In this document: positions 18,092 to 26,947 of the stretch, one piece after another
Numbering within the stretch: position 1 is the first letter of the stretch
How the letters are laid out: each line of letters starts with the position of its first letter
Source: Rathayibacter sp. SW19
GTDB taxonomy: Bacteria; Actinomycetota; Actinomycetes; Actinomycetales; Microbacteriaceae
Assembly: GCF_030866825.1 (NCBI RefSeq)
Contig: NZ_CP133020.1
Span: 2,232,001 to 2,296,000, forward strand
DNA: 64,000 nucleotides
Direction: 5' to 3'
Notes under the pieces: generated by a model
The model's input: the letters and a program-made list of their open reading frames with translations, nothing else
Told to the model about the DNA's origin: nothing
The model's database searches: none
Translations under genes and position numbers: made by a program

Positions 18092-19138
18092 ATGACTTCG
18101 CAGAATTCCGCATCGCCATCCGCTCTCGCGCGCGTCACGGTTCTCGCCGGCGGGGTCGGCGGAGCACGCTTCACGCGCGGTCTTCTTGCGCTGCTGGCCG
18201 ATCGATGTCCGGCGACGGATGGCGCCGGGTCGTCCGTGCGCGTCGACGTGATCGTCAATACGGGCGACGACATGTGGCTGAACGGGCTGCGCGTCTGCCC
18301 GGATCTCGACACCGTGATGTACACGCTCGGCGGCGGGATCGCCGAGGATCAGGGCTGGGGCCGGCCTGACGAATCAAGGCGGGTATCCGCCGAGATCGCT
18401 GCATACGGTCGCGGCTGGAGTTGGTTCACGCTCGGCGATCTCGATCTCGCAACACACATCGTGCGAACCGATCTGTTGCGCTCCGGGCGCACGCTCAGCG
18501 AGGCAACCGAATTCCTTGCGCGGCGCTGGAAGCCGGGCGTGGGGCTGCTGCCGATGAGCGATCAGCCGATCGAGACCAACGTGCGTCTCGCCGAGGCGGT
18601 CGATGACCACGCGGTCGGCGAGCTGATCCATTTCGAAGAGTGGTGGGTTCGCTATGGGGCGCGGGTGCGCGCATCCGAATTCGTGCAGGTCGGACTCGCC
18701 GAGGCGCAGCCCGCCCCTGGCGTGCTGGATGCCATCGCCGCGGCGGACATGGTCATCCTTCCTCCGTCCAATCCTGTCGTGTCTGTCGGTTGCATCCTGA
18801 ATGTTCCCGGGGTACGCGATGCGTTGCAAGCGACGAAAGCCCGGGTGGTCGGGGTCTCCCCGATCATCGGCGGGAGCGCCGTGCGGGGCATGGCCGATCA
18901 GTGCCTGGAGACGATTGGAGTCGAGACGAGTGCTGCGGCGGTCGGCCTGCACTATGGCGGTCGCAGTGCCGGCGGCGTTCTCGACGGCTGGCTCGTCGAC
19001 GAGGTGGATGCCGCGGCCGTGCCAGCCGTTGAGGCTGCCGGGCTTCGGGCGGCCGCGGTACCGCTCTGGATGCGAGACACGGCGACGTCGGCTGCGCTCG
19101 CTGCCGAGACGCTCAAGTTGGCCGGCTTCGCTGACTGA
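18092..19138 (+). CDS. cofD: 2-phospho-L-lactate (phosphoenolpyruvate) transferase CofD/FbiA
   Basis: This 348-residue enzyme transfers the phospholactate or phosphoenolpyruvate group from its GDP/GPP-activated form to the deazaflavin Fo, an F420 synthesis step. The N-terminal VLAGGVGGARFTRGLL, NTGDD and MSDQPIETNV motifs are characteristic. The ATG at 18092 has TAGGAG just upstream. cofC lies convergently behind it. A CofE/FbiB ligase is not in the window. Confidence 0.94.
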   Translation: MTSQNSASPSALARVTVLAGGVGGARFTRGLLALLADRCPATDGAGSSVRVDVIVNTGDDMWLNGLRVCPDLDTVMYTLGGGIAEDQGWGRPDESRRVSAEIAAYGRGWSWFTLGDLDLATHIVRTDLLRSGRTLSEATEFLARRWKPGVGLLPMSDQPIETNVRLAEAVDDHAVGELIHFEEWWVRYGARVRASEFVQVGLAEAQPAPGVLDAIAAADMVILPPSNPVVSVGCILNVPGVRDALQATKARVVGVSPIIGGSAVRGMADQCLETIGVETSAAAVGLHYGGRSAGGVLDGWLVDEVDAAAVPAVEAAGLRAAAVPLWMRDTATSAALAAETLKLAGFAD

Positions 19139-19169
19139 CGCCTTCAATTCGGCGGGTCAGAACTCTATC

Positions 19170-19973
19170 TCAGTTCGGCGGCAGAGCAGTCACGGTCGCG
19201 GCCTCGACCTTAGCCAATGGGCTCCTGGCGACAAGCCCGCTGGACAGCACGCGACGCGTCGCGGCGCCGAGCCCGGGGTCGAGTGAGAGTACGCGTTGCA
19301 TGTCCTCGGCGGAGTCGATGTCGAGCCGCAACGACGATTCAGCGGGCAGTTGAAGCAGAACGTGGCCGGCCGCCTGGTGTTCGGCGCACGAGTCGACGCC
19401 GAAGTGCGGCTCGATGACCGCCCCTGGGGCCGCGGTGATCATGGTCGTTCCCGTGCCGTCGTGATCGGCGACCAGGGTGAGGGCGGTTCCGGTGTGAAAC
19501 AGCGCGACGGATTCGGCGAGGGCGTGCGCGAGATCATCGGGTTGCAGTGCTGCAACATCCCCGACCATCGCTGCGGTGAACGCGCGGTCGTCAATATTTC
19601 TCGCCTGCCGGATGCCGTGGGAGACTGCCGCGTTCAGCCCGCCTCCCGGGTCCGCAACGATGATCAACTCGGTGCCGGCCTGTTGTGTACCGGTCTGTTG
19701 TGTACCGGTCTGTTGTGTACCGGTCTGTTGTGTGCCGAGCCTCGGTGCGCCCGATTCTTCACTTAGGATCGCCTCCGCCACGTTGGGTTCATTCGACACC
19801 ACAATGATGCGTGTGACGGCCGCGACCGCGCGCACGGCGCGCACCGTGTCGGTGAGAAGCGCGATGGCCAATGCGGCCCGACGAGCATCGTCGAAGTTCT
19901 CGGCGAAGCGGCTCTTGGCGTGCGGCGCACCCTTGAATGGGATGACGACCGACCAGTGTGGCCCGGCGCTCAT
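19170..19973 (-). CDS. cofC: 2-phospho-L-lactate/PEP guanylyltransferase CofC/FbiD
   Basis: This 267-residue nucleotidyltransferase activates 2-phospholactate or PEP with GTP for F420 synthesis. VVIPFKGAPHAKSRF at residues 9-23 is the family's nucleotide-binding start, and MVGDVAALQPDDL carries the metal-binding Asp. A loop of GTQQT pentapeptides (about residues 80-100) comes from a 15-bp tandem repeat and has no counterpart I know in the family. The stop overlaps nothing, but the start overlaps the stop of the upstream glycosylase gene by four bases (ATGA). Confidence 0.92.
   Translation of the reverse strand: MSAGPHWSVVIPFKGAPHAKSRFAENFDDARRAALAIALLTDTVRAVRAVAAVTRIIVVSNEPNVAEAILSEESGAPRLGTQQTGTQQTGTQQTGTQQAGTELIIVADPGGGLNAAVSHGIRQARNIDDRAFTAAMVGDVAALQPDDLAHALAESVALFHTGTALTLVADHDGTGTTMITAAPGAVIEPHFGVDSCAEHQAAGHVLLQLPAESSLRLDIDSAEDMQRVLSLDPGLGAATRRVLSSGLVARSPLAKVEAATVTALPPN
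19681..19740. repeat. 15-bp tandem repeat, four units, inside cofC
   Basis: Three identical units of TGTTGTGTACCGGTC (19681-19725) are followed by one diverged unit (19726-19740). On the coding strand they give GTQQT repeats. Exact identity of three units suggests recent expansion. Confidence 0.95.
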
Positions 19974-20623
19974 CGGCCGGCCGCGGCTTCCTGTTCGAGG
20001 AGTGCGCGCAAACCGTTGGCGAATTCAACCTTGCCTCCGTGGGCGGGATGCCGCACCCGCGTCACGGACTCCCCCGCCTTGGTGATGCTGCGGTAGCCGA
20101 TGTTGCCGACGGCGACGGTCGTCTCGATCGAGAAAAGCTCCCGGAGATCACGCCAGATCGGCAGGCCGAGTGCAACTTCTGCGGTGGACGGCGTGCGGTT
20201 GCTTTGCGGGTTTCCCGGTCGATGCGGGTGCAGCGGGTATGCGCTCCAGAGCAGGGGCAGGAAGTCGAGATCTGCCAGCACATTCCACATCACGGTGGAG
20301 GTCGGTTCTGCCGACGCGTGAGGAAAATCGGCGGGTATCTCGTAGCCGTTCTCGGGGCCGAAGAGGCCGAAGCATCCGGAGTTACTGCCGAGGAGTGTGC
20401 GATTGGTGAACGGCACACCGGTGATGCGCATGCCTCGATAGCCGGGTGCCTCGCCGACCAGCAGCACACGCGGTGCGCGGTCGAGCATCGACTGCAGGTA
20501 GAGCTCGAGATTGTGCCGGCGCAGTGCGCTGTCACCGGTTCCTGCGAACATGTTGACGCTTGCAGGGCCGACGGGAACGCGCGCGAGATGGTCGACGAAA
20601 TCGGCGATCGGTCGGCTGACCAT
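19970..20623 (-). CDS. uracil-DNA glycosylase superfamily protein
   Basis: This 217-residue protein has the uracil-DNA glycosylase fold signatures LLVGEAPGYRG (motif 1) and VRHPAHGGK (near the C-terminus, motif 2), with ITGVPFTN between. The family removes damaged bases, but the exact substrate of this member is not clear and some relatives are annotated only as UDG-like. The ATG at 20623 has AAGGGGAG upstream, whereas the frame extends to 20680 without support. It is translationally coupled to cofC, an unexpected pairing of repair and F420 genes. Confidence 0.8.
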   Translation of the reverse strand: MVSRPIADFVDHLARVPVGPASVNMFAGTGDSALRRHNLELYLQSMLDRAPRVLLVGEAPGYRGMRITGVPFTNRTLLGSNSGCFGLFGPENGYEIPADFPHASAEPTSTVMWNVLADLDFLPLLWSAYPLHPHRPGNPQSNRTPSTAEVALGLPIWRDLRELFSIETTVAVGNIGYRSITKAGESVTRVRHPAHGGKVEFANGLRALLEQEAAAGR

Positions 20624-20761
20624 CACCACTCCCCTTCGGCTATCTGTTCGATTCGGGCCGCACCGTTCAGACATCCGCACATGATTGCAGGATAGTCTGC
20701 GTCACTGACAATCCACGGCCCGAGGCAGAGCGCGAACCATGGTTATGCGCAATTGACATGC

Positions 20762-20777
20762 TCGAACATATGTTCGA
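20762..20777. promoter_or_regulatory. LexA (SOS) box
   Basis: TCGAACATATGTTCGA is a perfect 16-bp palindrome matching the actinobacterial LexA consensus TCGAAC-N4-GTTCGA. It ends ten bases before the imuA' start codon, so LexA binding should block the whole imuA'-imuB-dnaE2 operon until DNA damage. Confidence 0.93.
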
Positions 20778-20787
20778 TCATTGAAGA

Positions 20788-21576
20788 ATGAACTCCGCGC
20801 TCGCAGCACTCGACTCCCCCGGCCTGCCGGTGGAGCAGACAGCTGCGGGCTTGGTGGCAGGGGCGGCGGCGGGGCGCTCCGCAGCTGCGGAGCTGACAGC
20901 GCAGGAATCGGATCAGGTGCGGGCTCTGCAGTCGCGCATCTCCCAGATGCAGCGGCGGAAGCTGGACACCACGGCGCTGAGCACACTCGACGCGTTCGCT
21001 CCCCTTCTTCCGGGTGGGGCGTTGCAGACCGGGGTCGCCTACGCCGTTTCCGATTCGATGAGCCTGGTGATGGGGCTGCTGGCCGGGCCGAGCCGATCCG
21101 GTGCGTGGTGCGGTGTGGTCGGGGTGCCCGAGTTCGGGGTGGAGGCCGCCGCCCGGTTCGGCATCGACCTGGAGCGGCTCGTACTGATTCCGGAACCGGG
21201 AACGCACTGGCTCACGGTCACCGCGGCACTGGCCGACGCCCTGACCGTCGTTGTGACCCGCCCCGCCACGCGAGTGAGCGATGCGGATGCCGCGCGGCTG
21301 AGCGCGCGCTTGCGTGGTAAGGAGACAACCCTGATCGCTCTCGGCGAGTGGCCGCGCAGCGAGGTGAGTCTCACCGTGGCGGCCAGTAGCTGGGATGGGC
21401 TCGGGCGGGGTCACGGCTATCCGGTTGCGCGGCAACTGACGGTCGTGGCGTCCGGTCGCGGAGGGGTGGGGCGCTCTCGTAGCGCTCGACTGTGGCTGCC
21501 CGATGAGCATGATGCGATCCGTGCGGTCGACAGCACGATCGATGAGCTGCCGCGCACGCTTGAGGCTGTGGTGTGA
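20788..21576 (+). CDS. ImuA'-like mutasome accessory protein
   Basis: This 262-residue protein corresponds by position and fold type to ImuA', the RecA-like accessory factor of the actinobacterial mutasome. A Walker A-like GGALQTGVAYAVSD stretch lies near residues 76-89, but the GKT core is missing, so ATP binding is doubtful. Ala-rich residues 24-40 are low complexity. It directly follows the SOS box and overlaps imuB, so it should be induced by DNA damage. The identity is inferred mainly from context. Confidence 0.8.
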   Translation: MNSALAALDSPGLPVEQTAAGLVAGAAAGRSAAAELTAQESDQVRALQSRISQMQRRKLDTTALSTLDAFAPLLPGGALQTGVAYAVSDSMSLVMGLLAGPSRSGAWCGVVGVPEFGVEAAARFGIDLERLVLIPEPGTHWLTVTAALADALTVVVTRPATRVSDADAARLSARLRGKETTLIALGEWPRSEVSLTVAASSWDGLGRGHGYPVARQLTVVASGRGGVGRSRSARLWLPDEHDAIRAVDSTIDELPRTLEAVV

Positions 21577-23273
21577 CCATGCGTGCCATGGTGCTCTGGT
21601 GCCCGGACTGGCCGGTGCGGGCACTGCAACAGGCAGGACTGGCCCCCGGATCCGGATCGCCGGCGGGATCATCCTCGGGGCCGGAATCATCCTCGGGATC
21701 GCCGTCGCGGGATGCCCCCATCGCCGTGATCGAGAAGGGCAGAGTTTTCGCCTGCTCGGCTTCTGCACGCAGCGAAGGGGTGCGCAGAGGGCTGCGGTTG
21801 CGAGAGGCGCAGGCGCGCTGTGCAGACCTCATCGTGTTCCCCTACGACGCCGTGCACGACAGCAGAATGTTCGAAGCGATTCTCGCCACGATCGAGCAAC
21901 TCATGCCCGGAGTCCAGTCGATCCGGCCGGGGCTCTGCGCGATTCGTGCACGAGGCCCGAGCCGATACTACGGCGGAGAACGGCCGGCGGCCTCCGCACT
22001 GCTCGGGGTGCTTGCCGAACAGGGCATCCCCGATGCTCAGCTGGGTATTGCAGACGGGCCGTTCGCCGCAGAACACGCGGCTCGACTCGCCGGCACGGGC
22101 CGGATCAGTCAGGACACGATCGGCACGCGCACGACCAGCACGAGCACGACAGGCACCGGCACGACCGGCACGGGTTTGGCGCGTACAACTCGCATCCGGA
22201 TCGTCGAGCCCGGCGGATCCGCGCGGTTTCTGGCAGCGCTTCCCGTTACGACGTTGGAAGATCCCGGCCTGATCACCCTGCTGCAGAAGTTGGGTTTGCA
22301 CACCCTCGGTGATATTGCAGCGCTCGATATCGTCGCTCTTCAGGACCGTTTCGGTGCGGCCGGAGCACGCCTGCACGCCCTGGCGAGTGGGCAGGACACG
22401 AGCGCGGTGGTGCCGCGGGCGCCGCAGCGCAGCCTGGAACGCTCCGTCGCGTTCGAACCGGGACTGGATCGCGTCGACCAGGTGACCTTCGGCTTTCGTG
22501 CGGCAGCGGATGCTTTCGTAGAAGGCCTGACGCAGGCCGGACTGGTCTGCACCTCGATCACCGTGGGGATGCGCGCGGAATCCGGGGAGGCATCCGAACG
22601 TCAGTGGCTGCATCCGCGCTGGTTCACCGCAGCGGATGTGCTCGACCGGGTGCGCTGGCAGCTGCAGGGTGCAGGCGGCGCCGAAACCGGCCTGCGCTCC
22701 CCCGTCGTCGAGGTGACGGTGACCCCGGAAAGTGTGGATGCGATCGGCAACCACGAGAGCGGGCTCTGGGGCGACGGGCCGGATGAGCGCATTCACCATG
22801 CGCTCTCTCGCGTGCAGAGCATGCTGGGGCATGAAGCAGTGCTCACCTCGGCGATCGGCGGCGGCCGACTGCTTCAGGATCGCCAGGTCCTCATCCCATG
22901 GGGGGACCGCGCCCCACGCGATATCGGCGACAGGCGCGGGGAACCGTGGCCGGGCAGCCTGCCCGCTGCGCTGCCCGCAACCGTTTTCTCGCCGCCGCGC
23001 CCGGTCGCCGTATTCACAGAAGACAGTGGGCCGATCGAGGTCACCGAGCGCGGGACCATGACGGGCGAGCCGGCACTGTTCTCCCTGCGCGGTTCGGTGG
23101 ATCAGGCACAGCCGATCGCGACCTGGGCTGGTCCATGGCCGATCGACGAACGGTGGTGGGATGCCGCGAAGGCGCGCGTTGTGCATCGTTTCCACATCGT
23201 CGATGCCGACGGGATGGCCTGGCTTCTGCTGCTCGAGGGTCGCCGCTGGCTGGCGGAGGCGCGCTATGACTGA
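21573..23273 (+). CDS. imuB: ImuB, Y-family polymerase-like mutasome scaffold
   Basis: This 566-residue protein has the Y-family polymerase layout, but the catalytic acidic residues are missing: the N-terminal motif reads VLWCPDWPVRA instead of a DxD-type site, and the second acidic motif is absent. ImuB is known to be a non-catalytic adaptor that links ImuA' and DnaE2 to the sliding clamp. Ser/Gly-rich (about residues 27-45) and Thr-rich (TSTSTTGTGTTGTG, about 188-205) insertions are low complexity. The GTG at 21573 overlaps imuA' by four bases; an ATG at 21579 is the alternative. Confidence 0.9.
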   Translation: MTMRAMVLWCPDWPVRALQQAGLAPGSGSPAGSSSGPESSSGSPSRDAPIAVIEKGRVFACSASARSEGVRRGLRLREAQARCADLIVFPYDAVHDSRMFEAILATIEQLMPGVQSIRPGLCAIRARGPSRYYGGERPAASALLGVLAEQGIPDAQLGIADGPFAAEHAARLAGTGRISQDTIGTRTTSTSTTGTGTTGTGLARTTRIRIVEPGGSARFLAALPVTTLEDPGLITLLQKLGLHTLGDIAALDIVALQDRFGAAGARLHALASGQDTSAVVPRAPQRSLERSVAFEPGLDRVDQVTFGFRAAADAFVEGLTQAGLVCTSITVGMRAESGEASERQWLHPRWFTAADVLDRVRWQLQGAGGAETGLRSPVVEVTVTPESVDAIGNHESGLWGDGPDERIHHALSRVQSMLGHEAVLTSAIGGGRLLQDRQVLIPWGDRAPRDIGDRRGEPWPGSLPAALPATVFSPPRPVAVFTEDSGPIEVTERGTMTGEPALFSLRGSVDQAQPIATWAGPWPIDERWWDAAKARVVHRFHIVDADGMAWLLLLEGRRWLAEARYD

Positions 23274-23340
23274 GCTGACCGTGACTGAGTTGACCGTGAC
23301 TGAGCGCGCTATGACTGAGCAGGCAGCAACTGGGCTGGTG
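23266..23340. repeat. 15-bp tandem repeat, five units, at imuB-dnaE2 junction
   Basis: Units begin at 23266, 23281, 23296, 23311 and 23326, built on the pattern RTGACTGAGYTGACC with increasing divergence. Each of the first four units offers an ATG or GTG at its start. It contains the imuB stop codon and ends four bases before the dnaE2 ATG. Confidence 0.9.
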
Positions 23341-23358
23341 GCGCATGGGCTGGAATAA
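23266..23358 (+). CDS. possible 30-residue bridging ORF between imuB and dnaE2
   Basis: An ATG at 23266, with GGAGG six bases upstream, opens a 30-codon frame (MTELT-VTELT-VTERA-MTEQA then ATGLV-AHGLE) that overlaps the end of imuB and stops 14 bases past the dnaE2 start. It is made by the 15-bp repeat. dnaE2 has no clear ribosome binding site of its own, so translation of this small frame could couple imuB to dnaE2 through reinitiation. No homology is claimed; a function for the peptide itself is unlikely. Confidence 0.4.
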   Translation: MTELTVTELTVTERAMTEQAATGLVAHGLE

Positions 23359-26300
23359 TCCGCCGATCCCCTGGTCGGAACTCGAACGGCGGCTCTCCGA
23401 CCGCAGCCGGCCGGAAAAGCCGAATGAAGCGTTGAACGACGAGGGGCCGACCCGGGCGTCGAAACGACACGCCTATCAGGCGCAGCCGATCCACCCGGAT
23501 GACGGCCCCTACGTGCCCTACGCCGAACTGCATGCGCACTCAAACTTCAGCTTCCTCGACGGAGCGAGCGACCCGGAGAAGCTGCTCGAGGAGGCCACTC
23601 GCCTGCGGCTGCACGCCCTCGCCCTCACCGATCATGACGGGCTATACGGCATTGTGCACCTCGCAGAGGCCGCGGAAGCCTATGGCGGGGCCGCAACCGA
23701 CAACAACCCCGCGACCGACGACAACTCCGCAACCGATAACACCCCCGCGATCGCGACCCACACGGTGAAGACGGTGTTCGGTGCCGAACTCTCCCTGGGG
23801 CTGGGCAAGCCGCAGAACGGCGAAGCCGACCCGGAGGGCAGCCATCTCCTCGTGCTCGCCCGAGGCGAGGAAGGCTACCATCGGCTGGCCGGAGCCATCA
23901 CGGATGCGCAGCTGGCCGACGGCGCCGAGAAGGGCCGCCCGGTCTACGACCTCGACGCACTGGCAGCGGGCGCAGCCGGGCACTGGACCATCCTGACCGG
24001 ATGCCGCAAGGGCGACGTGCGCCGGGCACTGGTCGACGGTGGTGCGTCGGCTGCGGCCCGGGAACTCGATCGACTCGTCGACCGGTTCGGGCACGACAAC
24101 GTCGTCGTCGAACTGTTCGACACGGGCGCACCGTTGGACAGCACACACAACGACGCACTGTTCGCGCTCGCACAGGAGCGCGGGCTGGTCTCGGTCGCGA
24201 CGAACATCGTGCACTACGCCACCCCTGCAGAACACCGGCTGGCAGGGGCGGTCGCTGCGGTGCGCGCCCGCAGGAGTCTGGATGAGCTGGACGGCTACCT
24301 GCCGGCATCCGGAACCGCCCATCTGCGCAGCGGCGCCGAGATGGCCCGCGCCTTCGTCCGCTACCCGGCGGTCGTTGAGAACACCGTGGCGGTGGCGGAT
24401 GCCCTGGCCTTCGACCTGCGCAGCGCCCGCCCGAAGTTACCGAAACTCGAGGTGCCGGCCGGCCACACGCCGATGAGTTATCTGCGCGAGCTTGTACGGC
24501 AGGGGGTCGCAACCAAATACGCGTACGAGCCGGACCAGGCCAAGGTCTGGGCGCGGATGGAGCAGGAGCTCACCGTCATCGAGAAGAAGGACTTCCCCGG
24601 CTACTTTCTGATCGTCTATGACATCGTGCAGTTTGCCCGCCGCAACGGCATCCTCTGCCAAGGCCGCGGATCGGCCGCGAACTCCGCGGTCTGCTACGCC
24701 CTGGACATCACCGCCGTCGACTCCATCGGTTACGACCTGCCGTTCGAACGGTTCCTCTCCAGTCTGCGGCCGGAGGAGCCGGACATCGACGTCGACTTCG
24801 ACTCGAACCGGCGGGAAGAGGTGATCCAGTACGTCTTCAACAAATACGGCCGCCGCAACGCAGCACAGGTCGCGAACGTCATCAGCTACCGGCCGAAGAA
24901 CGCAGTGCGTGACATGGCCAAGGCGCTCGGGCACAGTCCGGGGGCGCAGGATGCGTTCTCCAAGCAGGTTGAACGTTGGGGGCCGGGAGTCTCCCAGACC
25001 GACCTCGACATCCCGGCGCCGGTGGTCGAACTGGCGGGCGAACTGATGCGTGCCCCGCGGCACCTCGGCATCCACTCCGGCGGCATGGTGCTCACCGAGC
25101 GGCCGATCGGCGAGGTCTGCCCGATCGAGCATGGCCGGATGGAGAACCGCACGGTGCTGCAGTGGGACAAGGGCGATTGCGAGTGGATGGGCCTGGTCAA
25201 GTTCGATCTGCTCGGGCTCGGCATGCTGGCGGCCGTGCAATACGTCTTCGACCTGGTGGAGCAGCACTTCGGTGAGCGATGGGATCTCGCCTCCATCCCG
25301 AAGGAGGAGCCGGAGGTGTACGACATGCTCTGCCGGGCGGATGCGGTCGGCGTGTTCCAGGTGGAGAGCCGCGCACAGTTGGGCACGCTCCCCCGGTTGC
25401 AGCCGCGCCGGTTCTACGACCTGGTGATCGAGGTGGCGCTGATCCGGCCCGGTCCGATCCAGGGCGGGGCGGTGCATCCGTTCATCCGGCGCAAGACGGG
25501 CGTGGAGACGGTGACCTACCTGCATCCGGACCTGGAGCCTGTGCTGGAGCGCACGCTGGGCGTTCCGCTGTTCCAGGAGCAGGTCATGCAGATGGCGATG
25601 GCGGTCGGCGACTGCACCGGCGAAGACGCCGACCTGCTGCGCCGGGCGATGGGGTCCAAGCGCGGCATCGAGAAGATCGGCAGCCTGAAGGCCAAGATCT
25701 TCGGCGGCATGGCCAGACGCGGAATCTCCGATGAGAACGCCCAGCAGATCTACGACAAGATCGAAGCCTTCGCCAACTTCGGTTTCGCCGAGAGCCACGC
25801 CCTCAGCTTCGCCCTGATCGTCTACGCCAGTTCCTGGCTCAAATTGCACTACCCCGCCGCATTTCTGGCCGCACTGCTGCATGCGCAGCCGATGGGCTTC
25901 TACTCGCCTCAATCTTTGACAGCGGATGCCGTTCGGCACGGCGTCGAGGTGCGTCACGTGGACATCCTGCGCTCCGGTGTTCACGCAACGCTCGAGCCGC
26001 TCGTGGCGGGAAGCTCAGCAGTGCCTGGCGCAGCAGGCACTGCCGCAACCGTGCCTGCCGCAACAGCACCTCCCGCAACCGGGCAGGCGCGTTGCCTGGA
26101 GCGGGAGCAGCCGCGCGTGTCGGCGACGTTCGATCGGGCCGCACCGGACGCATCCGCTGCGCACCGCCGAGACGGCAACTACGCGGTACGGCTTGGGCTG
26201 GCCGCGGTGAGCTCGATCGGCGAGAAGCTGGCCGAACGTATCGTCGCGGAGCGGGAGGCCGGCGGAGACTACACGGACATGGCAGAGCTCGCGCGCCGGA

Positions 26301-26884
26301 TCGGGCTGAGCGCGCCGCAACTGGAAGCACTGGCAGCGGCCGGTGCCTTCGAAACACTGGGATTGACCCGCCGCGAGGCGCTGTGGAATGCCGGTCCGGC
26401 GTCCCAAGAGCGTCGTGACTATCTGCCGGGGGTCTCCCTCACTGTGCAACCGCCGTTGCTGCCTGTGCTGACCGAGGCGGAGCAGACCAGCTACGACCTG
26501 TGGGCGACGGGAATATCCCCGGGCGATCATCCGATTCGTCATCTGCGCGAACCGTTGGCGGCGCGCGGGGTGCTGAGCACCGAGCAACTGGCGACGGCAG
26601 AGCCGGGCCGCCGGATCGAGGTCGCAGGGGTGGTCACGCACCGGCAGCGGCCGTCGACGGCGGGCGGAATCACGTTCCTCAACCTCGAGGACGAGACGGG
26701 CATGCTCAATGTGATCTCCAGCGTCGGGGTCTGGAACCGCTATCGACGGGTCGCCCGTGAGGCGCCCGCGATGGTGATTCGCGGCATCCTGGAACGCTCA
26801 CCGGAGGGAGTGATCAGTCTAGTTGCCGACCGCTTCGAGCTGCTGCCGCTGGCCGCGCGCACCCGCAGCCGCGACTTCCAGTGA
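23345..26884 (+). CDS. dnaE2: error-prone DNA polymerase DnaE2
   Basis: This 1179-residue C-family polymerase performs translesion synthesis with ImuA'/ImuB. The PHP domain starts with YAELHAHSNFSFLDGAS (about residues 58-74); the palm carries GRGSAANSAVCY and EEPDIDVDFDSNRR with the catalytic aspartates; an OB-fold (VAGVVTHRQRP) lies near the C-terminus. Two low-complexity insertions, a TDNN/TDDN-type repeat at about residues 118-138 in the PHP domain and an Ala/Pro/Thr-rich loop at about 890-920, look like repeat expansions. Expression should follow LexA through the operon. Confidence 0.96.
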   Translation: MGWNNPPIPWSELERRLSDRSRPEKPNEALNDEGPTRASKRHAYQAQPIHPDDGPYVPYAELHAHSNFSFLDGASDPEKLLEEATRLRLHALALTDHDGLYGIVHLAEAAEAYGGAATDNNPATDDNSATDNTPAIATHTVKTVFGAELSLGLGKPQNGEADPEGSHLLVLARGEEGYHRLAGAITDAQLADGAEKGRPVYDLDALAAGAAGHWTILTGCRKGDVRRALVDGGASAAARELDRLVDRFGHDNVVVELFDTGAPLDSTHNDALFALAQERGLVSVATNIVHYATPAEHRLAGAVAAVRARRSLDELDGYLPASGTAHLRSGAEMARAFVRYPAVVENTVAVADALAFDLRSARPKLPKLEVPAGHTPMSYLRELVRQGVATKYAYEPDQAKVWARMEQELTVIEKKDFPGYFLIVYDIVQFARRNGILCQGRGSAANSAVCYALDITAVDSIGYDLPFERFLSSLRPEEPDIDVDFDSNRREEVIQYVFNKYGRRNAAQVANVISYRPKNAVRDMAKALGHSPGAQDAFSKQVERWGPGVSQTDLDIPAPVVELAGELMRAPRHLGIHSGGMVLTERPIGEVCPIEHGRMENRTVLQWDKGDCEWMGLVKFDLLGLGMLAAVQYVFDLVEQHFGERWDLASIPKEEPEVYDMLCRADAVGVFQVESRAQLGTLPRLQPRRFYDLVIEVALIRPGPIQGGAVHPFIRRKTGVETVTYLHPDLEPVLERTLGVPLFQEQVMQMAMAVGDCTGEDADLLRRAMGSKRGIEKIGSLKAKIFGGMARRGISDENAQQIYDKIEAFANFGFAESHALSFALIVYASSWLKLHYPAAFLAALLHAQPMGFYSPQSLTADAVRHGVEVRHVDILRSGVHATLEPLVAGSSAVPGAAGTAATVPAATAPPATGQARCLEREQPRVSATFDRAAPDASAAHRRDGNYAVRLGLAAVSSIGEKLAERIVAEREAGGDYTDMAELARRIGLSAPQLEALAAAGAFETLGLTRREALWNAGPASQERRDYLPGVSLTVQPPLLPVLTEAEQTSYDLWATGISPGDHPIRHLREPLAARGVLSTEQLATAEPGRRIEVAGVVTHRQRPSTAGGITFLNLEDETGMLNVISSVGVWNRYRRVAREAPAMVIRGILERSPEGVISLVADRFELLPLAARTRSRDFQ
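23694..23747. repeat. 18-bp imperfect repeat inside dnaE2 PHP domain
   Basis: Three imperfect 18-bp units of the form GCAACCGACAACAACCCC encode ATDNNP/ATDDNS/ATDNTP. The insertion lies between strands of the PHP domain and is probably a surface loop. Confidence 0.7.
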
Positions 26885-26920
26885 ACGCCTGCCGAACAGC
26901 GTGGCATTCATGGGCATCAC

Positions 26921-26947
26921 GTGGCATAATCAGATTATGGATGCCAC
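26921..26947. promoter_or_regulatory. nested palindromic operator over vapB start
   Basis: CATAATCAGATTATG (26925-26939) is a perfect 15-bp palindrome around a central A, and GTGGCAT (26921) with ATGCCAC (26941-26947) forms an outer inverted repeat. The CATAAT also looks like a -10 element seven bases before the ATG, suggesting a leaderless mRNA. The site is well placed for VapBC autorepression. Confidence 0.75.

Noticed and set aside
21687..23543. Minus-strand open frame of 618 codons antisense to imuB
   Set aside because: A shadow of GC-rich coding sequence; imuB has clear family motifs on the other strand.
24437..25984. Minus-strand open frame of 515 codons antisense to dnaE2
   Set aside because: No motifs; it covers the catalytic palm of DnaE2 on the other strand.
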